A DNA stretch of 64,000 nucleotides from an uncultured Chitinophaga sp. GTDB lineage: Bacteria; Bacteroidota; Bacteroidia; Chitinophagales; Chitinophagaceae. The notes below the pieces were generated by a model, which saw nothing but the letters and a program-made list of their open reading frames with translations, was not told where the DNA came from and did no database searches. Both the position numbers and the translations under genes were made by a program. The stretch's first letter is position 1. The number at the start of each line of letters is the position of its first letter. Shown piece after piece: positions 31,611 to 41,355 of this stretch. The DNA lies in NCBI RefSeq assembly GCF_946479755.1, contig NZ_CAMLHC010000016.1, forward strand, positions 127,485 through 191,484, written 5' to 3'.

Positions 31611-32948
31611 TCAGATAGCATCTGATAAGGAGGTGAACGTAAAATCACGCAGTTTCATGGGCGGGAGGATAGCACTCTGGTTGCTTTCCCCGCTGACAGC
31701 CCTCTCCGGCCTTCCCAGCGCTTCCACGTTATTCAGCATGATCACCGGGCTTTCGTTGAACCGGAAATTTTTCACCGGGTGTTTAATCACGCCGTTCTCG
31801 ATGTAGAAAGTCCCGTCGCGGGTAAGGCCCGTAAACAACAGTGTTTGCGGATCTACGGGGCGGATGTACCAGAGGCGTGTCACGAGGATCCCTTTCTCGG
31901 TGCTTTTGATCAGGTCTTCCAGCGAGGCTGTGCCGCCTTCCATGATAAACGCATCCGGCGAAGGAATGGCTTTTACATTATCCTTCTGTGCCCAGTAGCG
32001 GGAGTAGTACATATTCTTCACCGTACCCTTTTCAATCCAGGTGACTTTTTCCTGCGGCCGTCCGTCGTTATTATAGCAGGAAGTGGGCATATCCGGATGC
32101 CAGGGATCGGAGTAGATGGTCACCTGGTCGTCCATCAGTTTTTCGCCCAGCTTGGTTTTACCACCAGCTTTGCTGAGAAAGCTCCTGCCCTCTTCCGCAC
32201 TGCGGGCGTCCATACTGCCGATGAGCTGTTCGATCAGCACGATGGCCGCTGCCGGCTCGAGGATGACCGTATACTTGCCCGGTTCAATAGCTTTAGCGCC
32301 TTTGGAGCCGGTAGCTTTCTGCGAGGCGATGCTGGTGTCTTTAGACACGTCCAGCTTGCTGACGTCGTTGTATGCTTTGGAAGCGTAACCGGAGCCGGTA
32401 CCATCTTCCGAGCGGACAGTGATGCTGAAATTGATTTCTGTTGAACTGTTGTAGGCGAACAGGCCTTTGGAGTTCATCATGGCGGAGGAGGCCACGGTGT
32501 TTTCCAGGAAGCCGGCGGCCACCAGTTTATTTTGTTTGGTGATGGTAAGGCTTTTGGCGACGGCGTCTGCACGGAAGGCAGGATCTATGGCGGCGGTGTC
32601 CTTGTTATAACCACCGGAAGCTTCGCCATATTGCTGCGGTCCCAGGATAGGCATATATTCCGGGTTCTCCGGCGCCAGGCGGGCCAGTTCTTCCGCTCTT
32701 CTGACTACTTTTTCCAGGGAGGCGTCATCGAATTCATTGATGGTGGCGGTGCCCAGTTTTTTCCCGAAGGCGGAAGATACCACCAGCATGCTTCTGCTAT
32801 TAGCGCCGCTGGTAGACACTTCATTACGGGCATAACGCACATTGCCGGAGTCGCCACTATAAATAGACACTTCGCACTCGTCTGCTTTTGAATAGGCAAG
32901 CACTTTTTTCAATAATGCCTGTGCTGCTTCTTTAGTGAGTATCGGCAT
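31611..32948 (-). CDS. TldE/PmbA-family protein (pair 1)
   Basis: 445 residues, no signal peptide (MPILTKEAAQALLKKVLAYSKADECEVSI). The family fold is clear (NVRYARNEVSTSG, GTATINEFDDASLEKVVRRAEELARLAPENPEY, and the C-terminal SNQSAILPPMKLRDFTFTS). It lacks the HExxxH zinc motif, as TldE/PmbA should. In E. coli TldE joins TldD in a protease that trims unfolded or modified peptides such as microcin B17. It follows its TldD partner with a 3-base gap. Confidence 0.88.
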   Translation of the reverse strand: MPILTKEAAQALLKKVLAYSKADECEVSIYSGDSGNVRYARNEVSTSGANSRSMLVVSSAFGKKLGTATINEFDDASLEKVVRRAEELARLAPENPEYMPILGPQQYGEASGGYNKDTAAIDPAFRADAVAKSLTITKQNKLVAAGFLENTVASSAMMNSKGLFAYNSSTEINFSITVRSEDGTGSGYASKAYNDVSKLDVSKDTSIASQKATGSKGAKAIEPGKYTVILEPAAAIVLIEQLIGSMDARSAEEGRSFLSKAGGKTKLGEKLMDDQVTIYSDPWHPDMPTSCYNNDGRPQEKVTWIEKGTVKNMYYSRYWAQKDNVKAIPSPDAFIMEGGTASLEDLIKSTEKGILVTRLWYIRPVDPQTLLFTGLTRDGTFYIENGVIKHPVKNFRFNESPVIMLNNVEALGRPERAVSGESNQSAILPPMKLRDFTFTSLSDAI

Positions 32949-32951
32949 ATA

Positions 32952-34586
32952 TTAAATTTTTCTAGCTGTATTAATAACGTTTACGCCATTGAAGCGGGCG
33001 GTCGCTGAGCCGTGGGATACGGCGCTCACCTGCGAGGGCTGGCCTTTTCCGTCGAAGAAGGAGCCACCGAGGCGGTAGTCTCTCTTGTCGGCGATCGCTT
33101 TACAGGAGTTCCAGAACTCCTGGGTGTTGCTTTGGTAAGCCACGTCTTTGAGCATGCCTACGATCTGGCCGTTTTTGATCTCATAGAAGAGCTGTCCGCC
33201 GAACTGGAAGTTGTAGCGTTGCTGATCGATAGAGAAGGAGCCGTCACCGGCGATGAAGATGCCTCTTTCCACGTTTTTGATCAGCTCTGCCGGCGTGAGG
33301 GAGGCGGCGCCAGGCTGCAACGATACGTTGGCCATACGCTGGAACTGCACATCGGACCAGCTTTGTGAATAACAGCAGCCCTGTGATTGTTTCAGGCCGA
33401 TGATATGCGCCTGATCGCGGATCGCCTGGTAGTTGACCAGCACCCCGTCTTTGATCAGGTCCCATTTCTGGGTAGCCACGCCTTCGTCGTCATAGCCTAC
33501 GGCGCCGAGGGAGCCGGGTTGTGTTTTATCTGCGACGATGTTTACCAGCGGGCTGCCGAACTGGAATTTTTTGGTCTCCCATTTGTCGAGCGTAAGGAAA
33601 CTGGTGCCGGCGAAATTCGCTTCGTAGCCCAGTACGCGGTCCAGTTCCGTAGGGTGTCCTACCGATTCGTGGATGGTGAGCCAGAGATGGGAAGGGTCCA
33701 GCACCAGGTCGTATTTGCCCGGTTCCACGGATTTGGCCTTCAGCTTCTCTCCCACCTGCGTACCAGCGAGACGGGCATCTTCCAGCATGTCGTAACGGTC
33801 ACGGTACAACGTTGTTACACCGTGAATTTTATCTGATTCACGCGGGATCATGTATTCATAGCCCATGCCACGGGGGGAGCTGAGGGCGTTGCGTGTTTCA
33901 AACTTACCGGTGGCCTTATCGATCTTGGTGATCTGGAACGTAGGCCAGATGCGGTGTACGTCCTGATCGATGTAAGACCCGTCGGAAGAAGCGAAGTATT
34001 TCTGTTCGTTCACGAGGAACATAAAAGAGCCTACGTAGTCGGCGCCGCCTTTCATGGCTACGTCACTGACAGAGAGGAGCAGGTCTGCTTTTTCCTTTAC
34101 AGGTACGTCAAAAGCATTTTTTTCGATGGGGGTTTTCCAGCTGACTTCTCCGTAACCTTTTTGCGGGGCGAGTTGTACGGGGGTGGTCAGCAGGCGGGCA
34201 TTTTCTTTGGCGATGGCCACAGCAGTAGCGGCGGTGCGGGCGATGCTGTCCCTGTCCATCTGGTCGGTGGAGGCAAAGCCCCAGCTACCGTTGGCCAGCA
34301 CACGGATACCGATGCCATAGGATTCTGTGTTGACCACATTCTCCACTTTGTCTTCCCGGGTGATGATAAACTGGTTGAGATAACGGCCTATGCGTACATC
34401 GGTATAGGAAGCGCCTTTGCTGCGGGCCGCGTTGAGGGCCACATCAGCGAGCTCTTTTTTCTTCGCCACGTCGATGGTATACCAGGGGGCTTCCAGCGGA
34501 ACGGCTTTTCCGATGATCGGTATCTGGGACAGCAGTCCTGCGCCCAACCCGAGGCCTGTGTAATGGAGGAATTCTCTTCTTTTCAT
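32952..34586 (-). CDS. TldD-family metalloprotease with Tat-like signal (pair 1)
   Basis: 544 residues. N-terminus MKRREFLHYTGLGLGAGLL has a twin-arginine-type signal (KRREFL plus hydrophobic core), so the protein is probably exported, unlike cytosolic E. coli TldD. The zinc site HESVGH lies near residue 305 in LTIHESVGHPTELDRVLG, and the third ligand should lie in the SWSDVQFQRMANVSLQPG region, where TldD has a conserved Cys (GCCYSQSW upstream). Pairs with the TldE-like gene directly downstream. The mismatch of an exported TldD with an unsignalled TldE is puzzling. Confidence 0.88.
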   Translation of the reverse strand: MKRREFLHYTGLGLGAGLLSQIPIIGKAVPLEAPWYTIDVAKKKELADVALNAARSKGASYTDVRIGRYLNQFIITREDKVENVVNTESYGIGIRVLANGSWGFASTDQMDRDSIARTAATAVAIAKENARLLTTPVQLAPQKGYGEVSWKTPIEKNAFDVPVKEKADLLLSVSDVAMKGGADYVGSFMFLVNEQKYFASSDGSYIDQDVHRIWPTFQITKIDKATGKFETRNALSSPRGMGYEYMIPRESDKIHGVTTLYRDRYDMLEDARLAGTQVGEKLKAKSVEPGKYDLVLDPSHLWLTIHESVGHPTELDRVLGYEANFAGTSFLTLDKWETKKFQFGSPLVNIVADKTQPGSLGAVGYDDEGVATQKWDLIKDGVLVNYQAIRDQAHIIGLKQSQGCCYSQSWSDVQFQRMANVSLQPGAASLTPAELIKNVERGIFIAGDGSFSIDQQRYNFQFGGQLFYEIKNGQIVGMLKDVAYQSNTQEFWNSCKAIADKRDYRLGGSFFDGKGQPSQVSAVSHGSATARFNGVNVINTARKI

Positions 34587-34627
34587 TATAGCAGGATTAA
34601 AGGATGTGAATGGGGTATGATAACCTT

Positions 34628-35962
34628 TTAGATAGCGTCGGAAAGGGACGTAAAAGTAAAGTCCCTGATTTTCATCGGCGGAATCAGAAAACTCCGGTAA
34701 GACTCAATGCTGAGGCTTCTTTCCGTTCTCCCCAGGGCCTCCACATTGTTGAGCATGATCACAGGGCTTTCGTTGAACCGGAGGTTTTTAATCGGGTATT
34801 TGATCTCACCGTTTTCGATGTAGAAAGTGCCGTCGCGGGTAAGGCCTGTCAATAGCAGCGTCTGCGCGTCCACGAGGCGGATATACCAGAGGCGGGACAC
34901 CAGGATGCCTTTCTCCGTGCTTTTAATCAGTTCCTCCAGCGATGCGGTGCCTCCTTCCATGATAATATTGGACGGTGTCGGTACTGGTTGAACACCTTTG
35001 TTCTTTGCCCAATACTGGGAATAAGCGAGATTTTTAACAACGCCTTTATCGATCCAGGTTGTTTTTTCCAGCGGGAATCCCTCACGGTTCCAGGTGCCGG
35101 CAGGAAGATCGGGATGGAAGGGATCGGAGTAGATGGTCACCTTATCATCCATAAGTTGTTCCCCGATACGGTTGCCACCGCCGGGTTTGCTCATGAAGCT
35201 GCGTCCTTCGTCGGCATTACGGGCGTCAAGGCCGCGGAACATGTTTTCCAGCATATAGGTGGCTGCCACCGGTTCGAGGATGACGGTGTATTTGCCTGGC
35301 TCTATCGCTTTGGCACCGGCCGAGCTGTTGGCTTTGGCGGCTGCTGTTTTGGTAGCAGAGAGGGTATCGAGGCGGCTGACATCATTAAACCCGCGTGCGG
35401 CGAAACCGGAGCCGGTACCGGCACTGTTGCGGGTGGTGATAGTAAACACCACGTTGGTATCTGTTTCGTAGGCAAAGAGCCCTTTGGAGTTGAGTATCGC
35501 AGAGAAACTGGTGGTGTTCTCTATAAAGCCGGCGGCCTCCAGCTGTGCTTCTTTGGCCACCTGTATGCTTTTAGCCACGGCGTCCGCACGGGTATCGGGC
35601 GTAATGGCGGCGGTAGTCGGCACATATGTTTTAGACTCTTTAAAATCCACCGGTCCGCGCAGCGGCATATACTCCGGGTTTTCCGGCGCCAGCCGGGCCA
35701 GTTCTTCCGCGCGGCGTACCACCCTTTCGAGAGCGGCATCATCAAACTCGTTGATGGTGGCGGTACCGGAACGTTTACCAAAATAAGATGTAACGGAGAG
35801 AATGGTATTATCAATATCCCCTGCGGTGGAAATAGCGTTACGTGCATAGCGGATATTGCCGCCTTCTTCCCCGCGGAGCGACACTTCGCATTCGTCTGCT
35901 TTGGAATGGGCCAGCACTTTTTGCAGTAATGCTTTTGCTGCTTCTTTTTTAAATATAGCCAT
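34628..35962 (-). CDS. TldE/PmbA-family protein (pair 2)
   Basis: 444 residues from ATG 35962 (MAIFKKEAAKALLQKVLAHSKADECEVSL); an upstream in-frame start at 36001 would overlap the TldD gene and is rejected. A close paralogue of the protein at 31611-32948, sharing GTATINEFDDAALERVVRRAEEL and the C-terminal IPPMKIRDFTFTSLSDAI. No zinc motif. It begins 10 bases after its TldD partner's stop. Strong conservation of both ends with the first copy points to tandem duplication of the whole pair. Confidence 0.88.
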   Translation of the reverse strand: MAIFKKEAAKALLQKVLAHSKADECEVSLRGEEGGNIRYARNAISTAGDIDNTILSVTSYFGKRSGTATINEFDDAALERVVRRAEELARLAPENPEYMPLRGPVDFKESKTYVPTTAAITPDTRADAVAKSIQVAKEAQLEAAGFIENTTSFSAILNSKGLFAYETDTNVVFTITTRNSAGTGSGFAARGFNDVSRLDTLSATKTAAAKANSSAGAKAIEPGKYTVILEPVAATYMLENMFRGLDARNADEGRSFMSKPGGGNRIGEQLMDDKVTIYSDPFHPDLPAGTWNREGFPLEKTTWIDKGVVKNLAYSQYWAKNKGVQPVPTPSNIIMEGGTASLEELIKSTEKGILVSRLWYIRLVDAQTLLLTGLTRDGTFYIENGEIKYPIKNLRFNESPVIMLNNVEALGRTERSLSIESYRSFLIPPMKIRDFTFTSLSDAI

Positions 35963-35972
35963 GTGCGTTAGA

Positions 35973-37610
35973 TCAGATTTTTCTTGCTGTGTTAATAACA
36001 TTTACACCATTAAAACGGGTTGTGGAACTGCCATGGGACACGGCGTTGGACTGGCCGGGCTGTCCCTTTCCATCGTTGAAGGCGCCTCCGAGACGGTAGT
36101 CGCTCTTATCCGCGATAGCGGTACAGCTGTTCCAGAACTCCTGTGTATTGGCCTGATAGGCCACATCTTTCAGCATACCGGCAATTTTTCCGTCTTTGAT
36201 TTCGTAGAACGTCTGTCCGCCGAACTGGAAATTATACCGTTGCTGATCGATGGAAAAGGAGCCGTCACCGATGATGTAGATGCCTTTTTCCACGTTTTTG
36301 ATCATATCGTCCACGCTGAGTTTTTCTTTTCCGGGTTGCAGCGACACGTTGGGCATACGCTGGAACTGCACGTCTGCCCAGCTTTGGGCGTAGCAGCATC
36401 CCTGTGAGTGATCGAGGCCGATGATATGCGCCTGGTCGCGGATAGCCTGGTAGTTGACCAGCACACCGTCTTTGATCAGGTCCCACTGGCCGCATTGCAC
36501 GCCTTCATCGTCATAGCCTACGGCGCCGAGAGAGCCGGGCTGTAATTTATCCGCCACTACGTTGACCAGCTTGCTGCCAAACTGGAAATTGCGTGACTTC
36601 CATTTGTCGAGGGTGAGGAAGCTGGTGCCGGCGTAGTTGGCTTCGTAGCCCAGCACGCGGTCCAGTTCTGTGGGGTGCGCCACCGATTCGTGGATGGTGA
36701 GCCAGAGGTGAGAGGGGTCCAGCACCAGGTCGTATTTACCGGGCTCCACGGACTTGGCTTTCAGTTTCTGGTCCACATCTGCGGTCGCATTTTTAACGTC
36801 TTCCAGCATATCGTACCGGTCTTTGTAACGGGTAACGACGCCGTTGACTTTATTGTCTGCCGTAGGTGTCAGGTATTCATATCCCATGCCTACGGGAGAG
36901 CTGAGGGATTTTCGGGTTTCGAATTTACCGCTGGCGCGGTCTATTTTAGTGACTGTAAAAGTGGGGAACAGGCGATGAATGTCCTGATCGATATAAGAAC
37001 CGTCTGTAGACGCGAAATATTTCTGTTCGTTGATAGCCAGGATGGCGGAGTTGACAAAGTTGGCGCCGCCTTTCATGGCGATACTGTTCACATTGAGCAG
37101 CAGGTCTACTTTGTCTTTCACCGGAATGGTGAAGGCGCTTTGCACGATCGGTGTTTTCCACGACACCTCGCCATAACCTTTCTGCGGCGCCAGCTGTACC
37201 GGCGTGGTGGTCACGCGGGAATTGGCTTTTGCTACGGCGACCGCCCTTTCCGCCGCTTTTGCAATGGCTTCTTTGGTGACGGTGTTGGTAGCAGCGAATC
37301 CCCAGCAGCCGTTGGCGATCACGCGGATACCTACGCCAAAGGATTCCGCATTGGCGATATTCTGTACGCGGGCTTCGCGGGTTACGACAAACTGGTTGAG
37401 ATACCTGCCGATGCGTACATCTGCATAGGTCGCTCCTTTGCTGCGGGCGGTGTTAAGCGCCACATCTGCCAGTTGTTTCTTGAGTTTTACGTCTATGCCA
37501 TCATTGAGAAAGCGTGATGGGTCGACGGGTGTGCCGAAAGCGGGAAGATTCGGCAGGACGAGTGCTCCCAGCCCCATAGCGGATAGCTGGATAAAGTCTT
37601 TACGTTTCAA
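35973..37610 (-). CDS. TldD-family metalloprotease with signal sequence (pair 2)
   Basis: 545 residues from TTG 37610, preceded 9 bases upstream by GGAGGA. N-terminus MKRKDFIQLSAMGLGALVL resembles a Tat or Sec signal, but the twin-arginine is KRK. The zinc site is HESVAH in LTIHESVAHPTELDRVLG, Ala in place of Gly of copy 1. Large blocks match copy 1 (NPSHLW..., GDGSFSIDQQRYNFQFGGQ, YRLGGAFNDGKGQP). First gene of the TldD/TldE run; a 167-base gap, with no gene in it, separates it from the MoxR operon upstream. Confidence 0.88.
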   Translation of the reverse strand: MKRKDFIQLSAMGLGALVLPNLPAFGTPVDPSRFLNDGIDVKLKKQLADVALNTARSKGATYADVRIGRYLNQFVVTREARVQNIANAESFGVGIRVIANGCWGFAATNTVTKEAIAKAAERAVAVAKANSRVTTTPVQLAPQKGYGEVSWKTPIVQSAFTIPVKDKVDLLLNVNSIAMKGGANFVNSAILAINEQKYFASTDGSYIDQDIHRLFPTFTVTKIDRASGKFETRKSLSSPVGMGYEYLTPTADNKVNGVVTRYKDRYDMLEDVKNATADVDQKLKAKSVEPGKYDLVLDPSHLWLTIHESVAHPTELDRVLGYEANYAGTSFLTLDKWKSRNFQFGSKLVNVVADKLQPGSLGAVGYDDEGVQCGQWDLIKDGVLVNYQAIRDQAHIIGLDHSQGCCYAQSWADVQFQRMPNVSLQPGKEKLSVDDMIKNVEKGIYIIGDGSFSIDQQRYNFQFGGQTFYEIKDGKIAGMLKDVAYQANTQEFWNSCTAIADKSDYRLGGAFNDGKGQPGQSNAVSHGSSTTRFNGVNVINTARKI

Positions 37611-37777
37611 TGGGAAGTCCTCCGGTTTAGTTTGGTTTAGATTCTAGTTGACAGCGGGTATCTGTGATTCCATGCACCATTAACAGCATGGTGATGCAAT
37701 TCTCATGAGCATAAAACCTCGTAACCCCTAATAGCATCCTAAGCTAATTTTTTTTTCTTACTTTTTTCAGCCACTCG

Positions 37778-39217
37778 TCACATTTTCTTTTCCCACCATA
37801 AAAAGATGAGCGCAAAGAACAAGGGCAACAGCCACCACAGGGGCGACAACGGCACGCGGCTTGTCTGCCGGAGCGGCGTGGATGCTGAGGGATAGGCCGT
37901 AGCCTGTAAATTTTTCCAGTCATCTTGCCGGAAGATATAAGTCCAAAAGATGCCTGTACCGGAGCTGATCTGTTGCCAGCCGGCCTTCAATGGCCACCAG
38001 GTACCGCTATACCGGTAAAGCAGCCAGGGATGCTGTGCCAGCGGCAAACTGATGCCATCCGCCTGTAAAGCTGGTGTGGCAGTTGTTTCCAGCTGCAGGT
38101 CCAGTGGCTGGTATACCCGTGCGATGGTCGGGTGGACCGTTACTTTTTCAGCAGCGGCCTTTTTCCGGGCGGCAGCCTCCAGTAAAGCGGACCAATATTG
38201 ACTGTAGGCAGCGGATTGTCCTTCCAGCTGCCAGCTGTAGGTGTTAAAGAGATGGGTACGCACCAGTTTACCCGCGCCTGCCAGCGACACCGTCACATAA
38301 GCGCGATGCAGGCTGTCTGTTACCAATGGCAGCTGCCCATTGCCTGTCGGCAGTAACTGTCCCGGATCGGTGGACAAGGCTGGCAGGTGGCGCCCGGAGC
38401 GGAGCTTCAGCTGGACAGGACGCGGCTGCGTGCCGGCGCTGTCTGCTTTGAGCACCAGTCCGATGCCGGCCTCTTCGAGGCGGGCGCGTGTACTTTTATC
38501 GATAGCGCCAGCCTGGGCGATCACCACATCGAATTTATCGAGTAAGGGTGGCGTGAGCGCATCGAGCGACTGCTGAGGAAAATTAGAGAACCGTAGCAGG
38601 TACTTATTTTTGGCCACCAGGGTGCGCATCGCCACGGCGTTGCCTTGTTGTACCAGCCAGTCGGCCAGGAAGCGGTTCTCAAAATCGGGGGCCTGCGCCA
38701 GGAAGAGTACCGTCAGCGGGGTAACGGGCGTTACTTCCAGCGGCAACGGCTGTTGCTCCAGCGTATCGTTCCCGGACATCGCGGTGATGCGGTATACCGC
38801 TCTGCCCTGATGCAGGGGAAGGGCGCTGAGGGAAAAGGAGGAGTCCTGCTGGGGCGCTATCACCACTGAATCCAGGGTAGTATCAAAACCCGCCAGCCGC
38901 AGGGTGACAGGGCGGGCGGTGTTGTTCCGGTATCTGCCCTGCACCTGCCATTCGCTGCCGGCAGACAGGCGGCGGGGCCAGTCACAGGCGACGATGCCTG
39001 CTGCCGGGGCGGCGGTTTTTGCGGCAGGGGGCAGCAGCGTCTCCTCACGGGAGACGTACAAAGGCCATCCAGCCAGTACCAGGCACGCTACCGCTACCAG
39101 CGTAGCGATCATGCGCGCTGCCAGCCGTTCCTTCTTCGGGCGGCGTACCTCCTGGGTGATCAGCCAGCTGGCGACGATGACGCCAGCTACCAACAAAAAG
39201 TAGTTCCAGCTGGTCAT
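37778..39217 (-). CDS. Membrane protein of the MoxR/BatA operon
   Basis: 479 residues. Two N-terminal membrane helices (about 4-20 and 36-55), a long beta-rich periplasmic part with an Ig-like region (about 80-170) and an alpha/beta region TVLFLAQAPDFENRFLADWL...KFDVVIAQAG at about 190-260 that resembles a glutaminase-like or vWA-type fold, and a C-terminal membrane helix (LSPLWWLLPLFFALIFLWW). It overlaps the DUF4175 gene by 4 bases (ATGA). It is the last gene of the MoxR operon and presumably part of an envelope complex with the BatA and DUF4175 proteins. Confidence 0.7.
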   Translation of the reverse strand: MTSWNYFLLVAGVIVASWLITQEVRRPKKERLAARMIATLVAVACLVLAGWPLYVSREETLLPPAAKTAAPAAGIVACDWPRRLSAGSEWQVQGRYRNNTARPVTLRLAGFDTTLDSVVIAPQQDSSFSLSALPLHQGRAVYRITAMSGNDTLEQQPLPLEVTPVTPLTVLFLAQAPDFENRFLADWLVQQGNAVAMRTLVAKNKYLLRFSNFPQQSLDALTPPLLDKFDVVIAQAGAIDKSTRARLEEAGIGLVLKADSAGTQPRPVQLKLRSGRHLPALSTDPGQLLPTGNGQLPLVTDSLHRAYVTVSLAGAGKLVRTHLFNTYSWQLEGQSAAYSQYWSALLEAAARKKAAAEKVTVHPTIARVYQPLDLQLETTATPALQADGISLPLAQHPWLLYRYSGTWWPLKAGWQQISSGTGIFWTYIFRQDDWKNLQATAYPSASTPLRQTSRVPLSPLWWLLPLFFALIFLWWEKKM

Positions 39218-41355
39218 GGCGTACCGGTTTTAAGGTTATGAAAATAGTGTTGCGGCAGCGAGGGCGATACCGTCGCCTGCGTGCGTTGTGGCTGCAACGG
39301 CGGTGCTGTCAGTATTTTTTGCAGCCCCTGTTGAGCGGTACGTATATCCTTCTCCGTGCCTTTCTGCATTTGTATGCGGCGCATTGCTTCCAATGCCGGC
39401 AGGTATGTTGCCGGCGTAGCGGCCGCCTGTGTTGTCAGCAGCTGTTGCGCTTCCCGGAGAACGGCCTCATGGCCGCTGGTATCACCGGCTTTCATGGCAT
39501 CGAGCGCGGCTAAGGCCTGCCGTACTTTCAGCAGCTGGTCCTGGTAAGCGACTGTTTCCTTTTGCTGCCGTGGCTGAATTTTATCCTGCTCACCCGTCAG
39601 CCGCTTCTCCGGCTTCAGTGGCGTGGTTTTAACGCCCGTTTTAGCGACGTACACGCGGGACTGCTGCTGGAGGTCTTTCAGCAGGCGCAGGGCTTTGTAA
39701 GCGAATGGTAACGCCTCCTGCGGTTTATACAGCCGTAGCTGCAACTCTGACTTCCACATCTCCGTCAGCGTCGCTTTCAGTTGTTTTTTGATCTCCGGAT
39801 CAAAGAAGGTGGCATCTTCCGCATTGTCGTGTTTGTCCGTAAACTCATCCAGCTCTTTGGCGGCGTTGCCAAAGTCTTTGGGGTCTACTCCTCCATGCTC
39901 TTCTTTGCCGTGATGGTCGTGACCGTGGTCATGCTCCTCGTGTCCTTCCTCTGCCGCTACGCGGGGATCTCCTACGTTGGATTCCGATTCTTCGCCGAGG
40001 AATTTACCATAGCGCAGGCGCAGCAGCTTCTGGTCGGTGCCGAGGTCGTTGCTGCGGCTGTTGAACTTTGCCGTGCCGATGCTGTCTTTCTCCCGGAGCA
40101 GCTGTTCAGCGTCGAGGATGATCTGGCGCTGGCTGCGGAAGTATTCCGGCTTAAAGGCGACGCCGGTCACCATACCTTCCATACTGAAGAGCTGTGCAGT
40201 GTCCGGGAGGGTGACGATATACACATCTGAACGGTTTTCCTGCCGGCGGGTATCGGTCACGCGTATATGAAAATATAGTTCATCGCCAGGCTTCAGTCCC
40301 ATAGCGGTGAGGTTCAGCGTTTTGTTTACCTGGTATTGAGGTAGCTGCCCGCTGAAGCTGATATCGAAAGGCAGCTCCTGGTCTTTGAAGCGAACGGCTT
40401 CACCGCTGCCGCTGGCGATGGTCAGTGCTATATGCGCATCCCGGACACCGTAGTCATCAGTCAGACCCGCCTGTACGTTTACCTTGGTGGACTGTCCAAA
40501 TTCTATTGTAGTAAAGGGTTTCGGGTTGGTGATACGGATAACCGGCAGCTGGTCGGGTATCAGCTGTAGCTGGTATAGTTCGGAGAGGCGGCCATTCATG
40601 GACACCTGGTAGAAGCCTGATTTACGGACAGTACGTGTAGCCGTCCACGTAGTGTGCGCGACATCGGGTTGTAGTATCAACCGGGTGCTGTCGTTGAACA
40701 GCAGGGCCAGTTCGCTGACTTCTTTATTGGTATGTATTTCCCATTTCACCAGGGAGCTGTCCGGCGCAGTGATATTGAAGGCAGACTGGATAGTGGCGGA
40801 ACGGCGTGTATAGGCCGGTGGCTGGAGCGTGATTTTCAGGCCGCTGATGCCGGGCAATACTTTTTCAGGTCGTGTGGTAGCGCCCGGGGCATTGTTGGTG
40901 GTGACCGGCAGCTTTGCCAGGTAGTTATTCAGCGTATGCCACCCGATGGTGAACGCCACCATGAAGAAAGCTACCAATGCAGCCTGGCGCAGCGGCCGGT
41001 AAAATTTACCCGGCAGTTGCAGGTTGTGCAGTATAGGACTGATTTTCTCCGTCTGCAGCGTTTCCAGCATATTCCTGTCTGTCGCCGGTTTCAACACCAA
41101 GGCGGCGCTGTCTTCCAGTTCCGGGAATACCTGGTTGAGGTAACGGGCCACTTCTTCTTCCTGCAGGCGCCATGGCTGATGCCACCACAATTGCACTATC
41201 AACGACAACACACCGCCCACTAAGGCCGGGATAATACCGAACAATGCCAGGGGCGCCGCCAGGGCTATGGACAACAAGCCATAACGCAATAGTTGGCTTC
41301 GCACCCAGCGGGTGCGGATACCGGCTATTTTCATATGACCGTTGACGTTATTCAT
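39214..41355 (-). CDS. DUF4175-like membrane protein with His-rich loop
   Basis: 713 residues. Two hydrophobic regions near the N-terminus (about 25-60 and 128-145), then a large soluble part with beta-rich domains (GLKITLQPPAYTRRSATIQSAF, TTIEFGQSTKVNVQAGLTDDYGVRDA) and a C-terminal helical region rich in Gln (YQDQLLKVRQALAAL). At about 466-492 a loop holds seven His among many acidic residues, a likely divalent-metal-binding segment. It overlaps its upstream neighbour by 8 bases and downstream by 4, so it is co-translated. Fits the DUF4175 family that accompanies MoxR/DUF58/BatA; function unknown. Confidence 0.78.
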   Translation of the reverse strand: MNNVNGHMKIAGIRTRWVRSQLLRYGLLSIALAAPLALFGIIPALVGGVLSLIVQLWWHQPWRLQEEEVARYLNQVFPELEDSAALVLKPATDRNMLETLQTEKISPILHNLQLPGKFYRPLRQAALVAFFMVAFTIGWHTLNNYLAKLPVTTNNAPGATTRPEKVLPGISGLKITLQPPAYTRRSATIQSAFNITAPDSSLVKWEIHTNKEVSELALLFNDSTRLILQPDVAHTTWTATRTVRKSGFYQVSMNGRLSELYQLQLIPDQLPVIRITNPKPFTTIEFGQSTKVNVQAGLTDDYGVRDAHIALTIASGSGEAVRFKDQELPFDISFSGQLPQYQVNKTLNLTAMGLKPGDELYFHIRVTDTRRQENRSDVYIVTLPDTAQLFSMEGMVTGVAFKPEYFRSQRQIILDAEQLLREKDSIGTAKFNSRSNDLGTDQKLLRLRYGKFLGEESESNVGDPRVAAEEGHEEHDHGHDHHGKEEHGGVDPKDFGNAAKELDEFTDKHDNAEDATFFDPEIKKQLKATLTEMWKSELQLRLYKPQEALPFAYKALRLLKDLQQQSRVYVAKTGVKTTPLKPEKRLTGEQDKIQPRQQKETVAYQDQLLKVRQALAALDAMKAGDTSGHEAVLREAQQLLTTQAAATPATYLPALEAMRRIQMQKGTEKDIRTAQQGLQKILTAPPLQPQRTQATVSPSLPQHYFHNLKTGTP

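Noticed and set aside
34988..35929. 313-codon frame opposite the second TldE gene
   Set aside because: Antisense shadow; the sense strand matches a known family from end to end.
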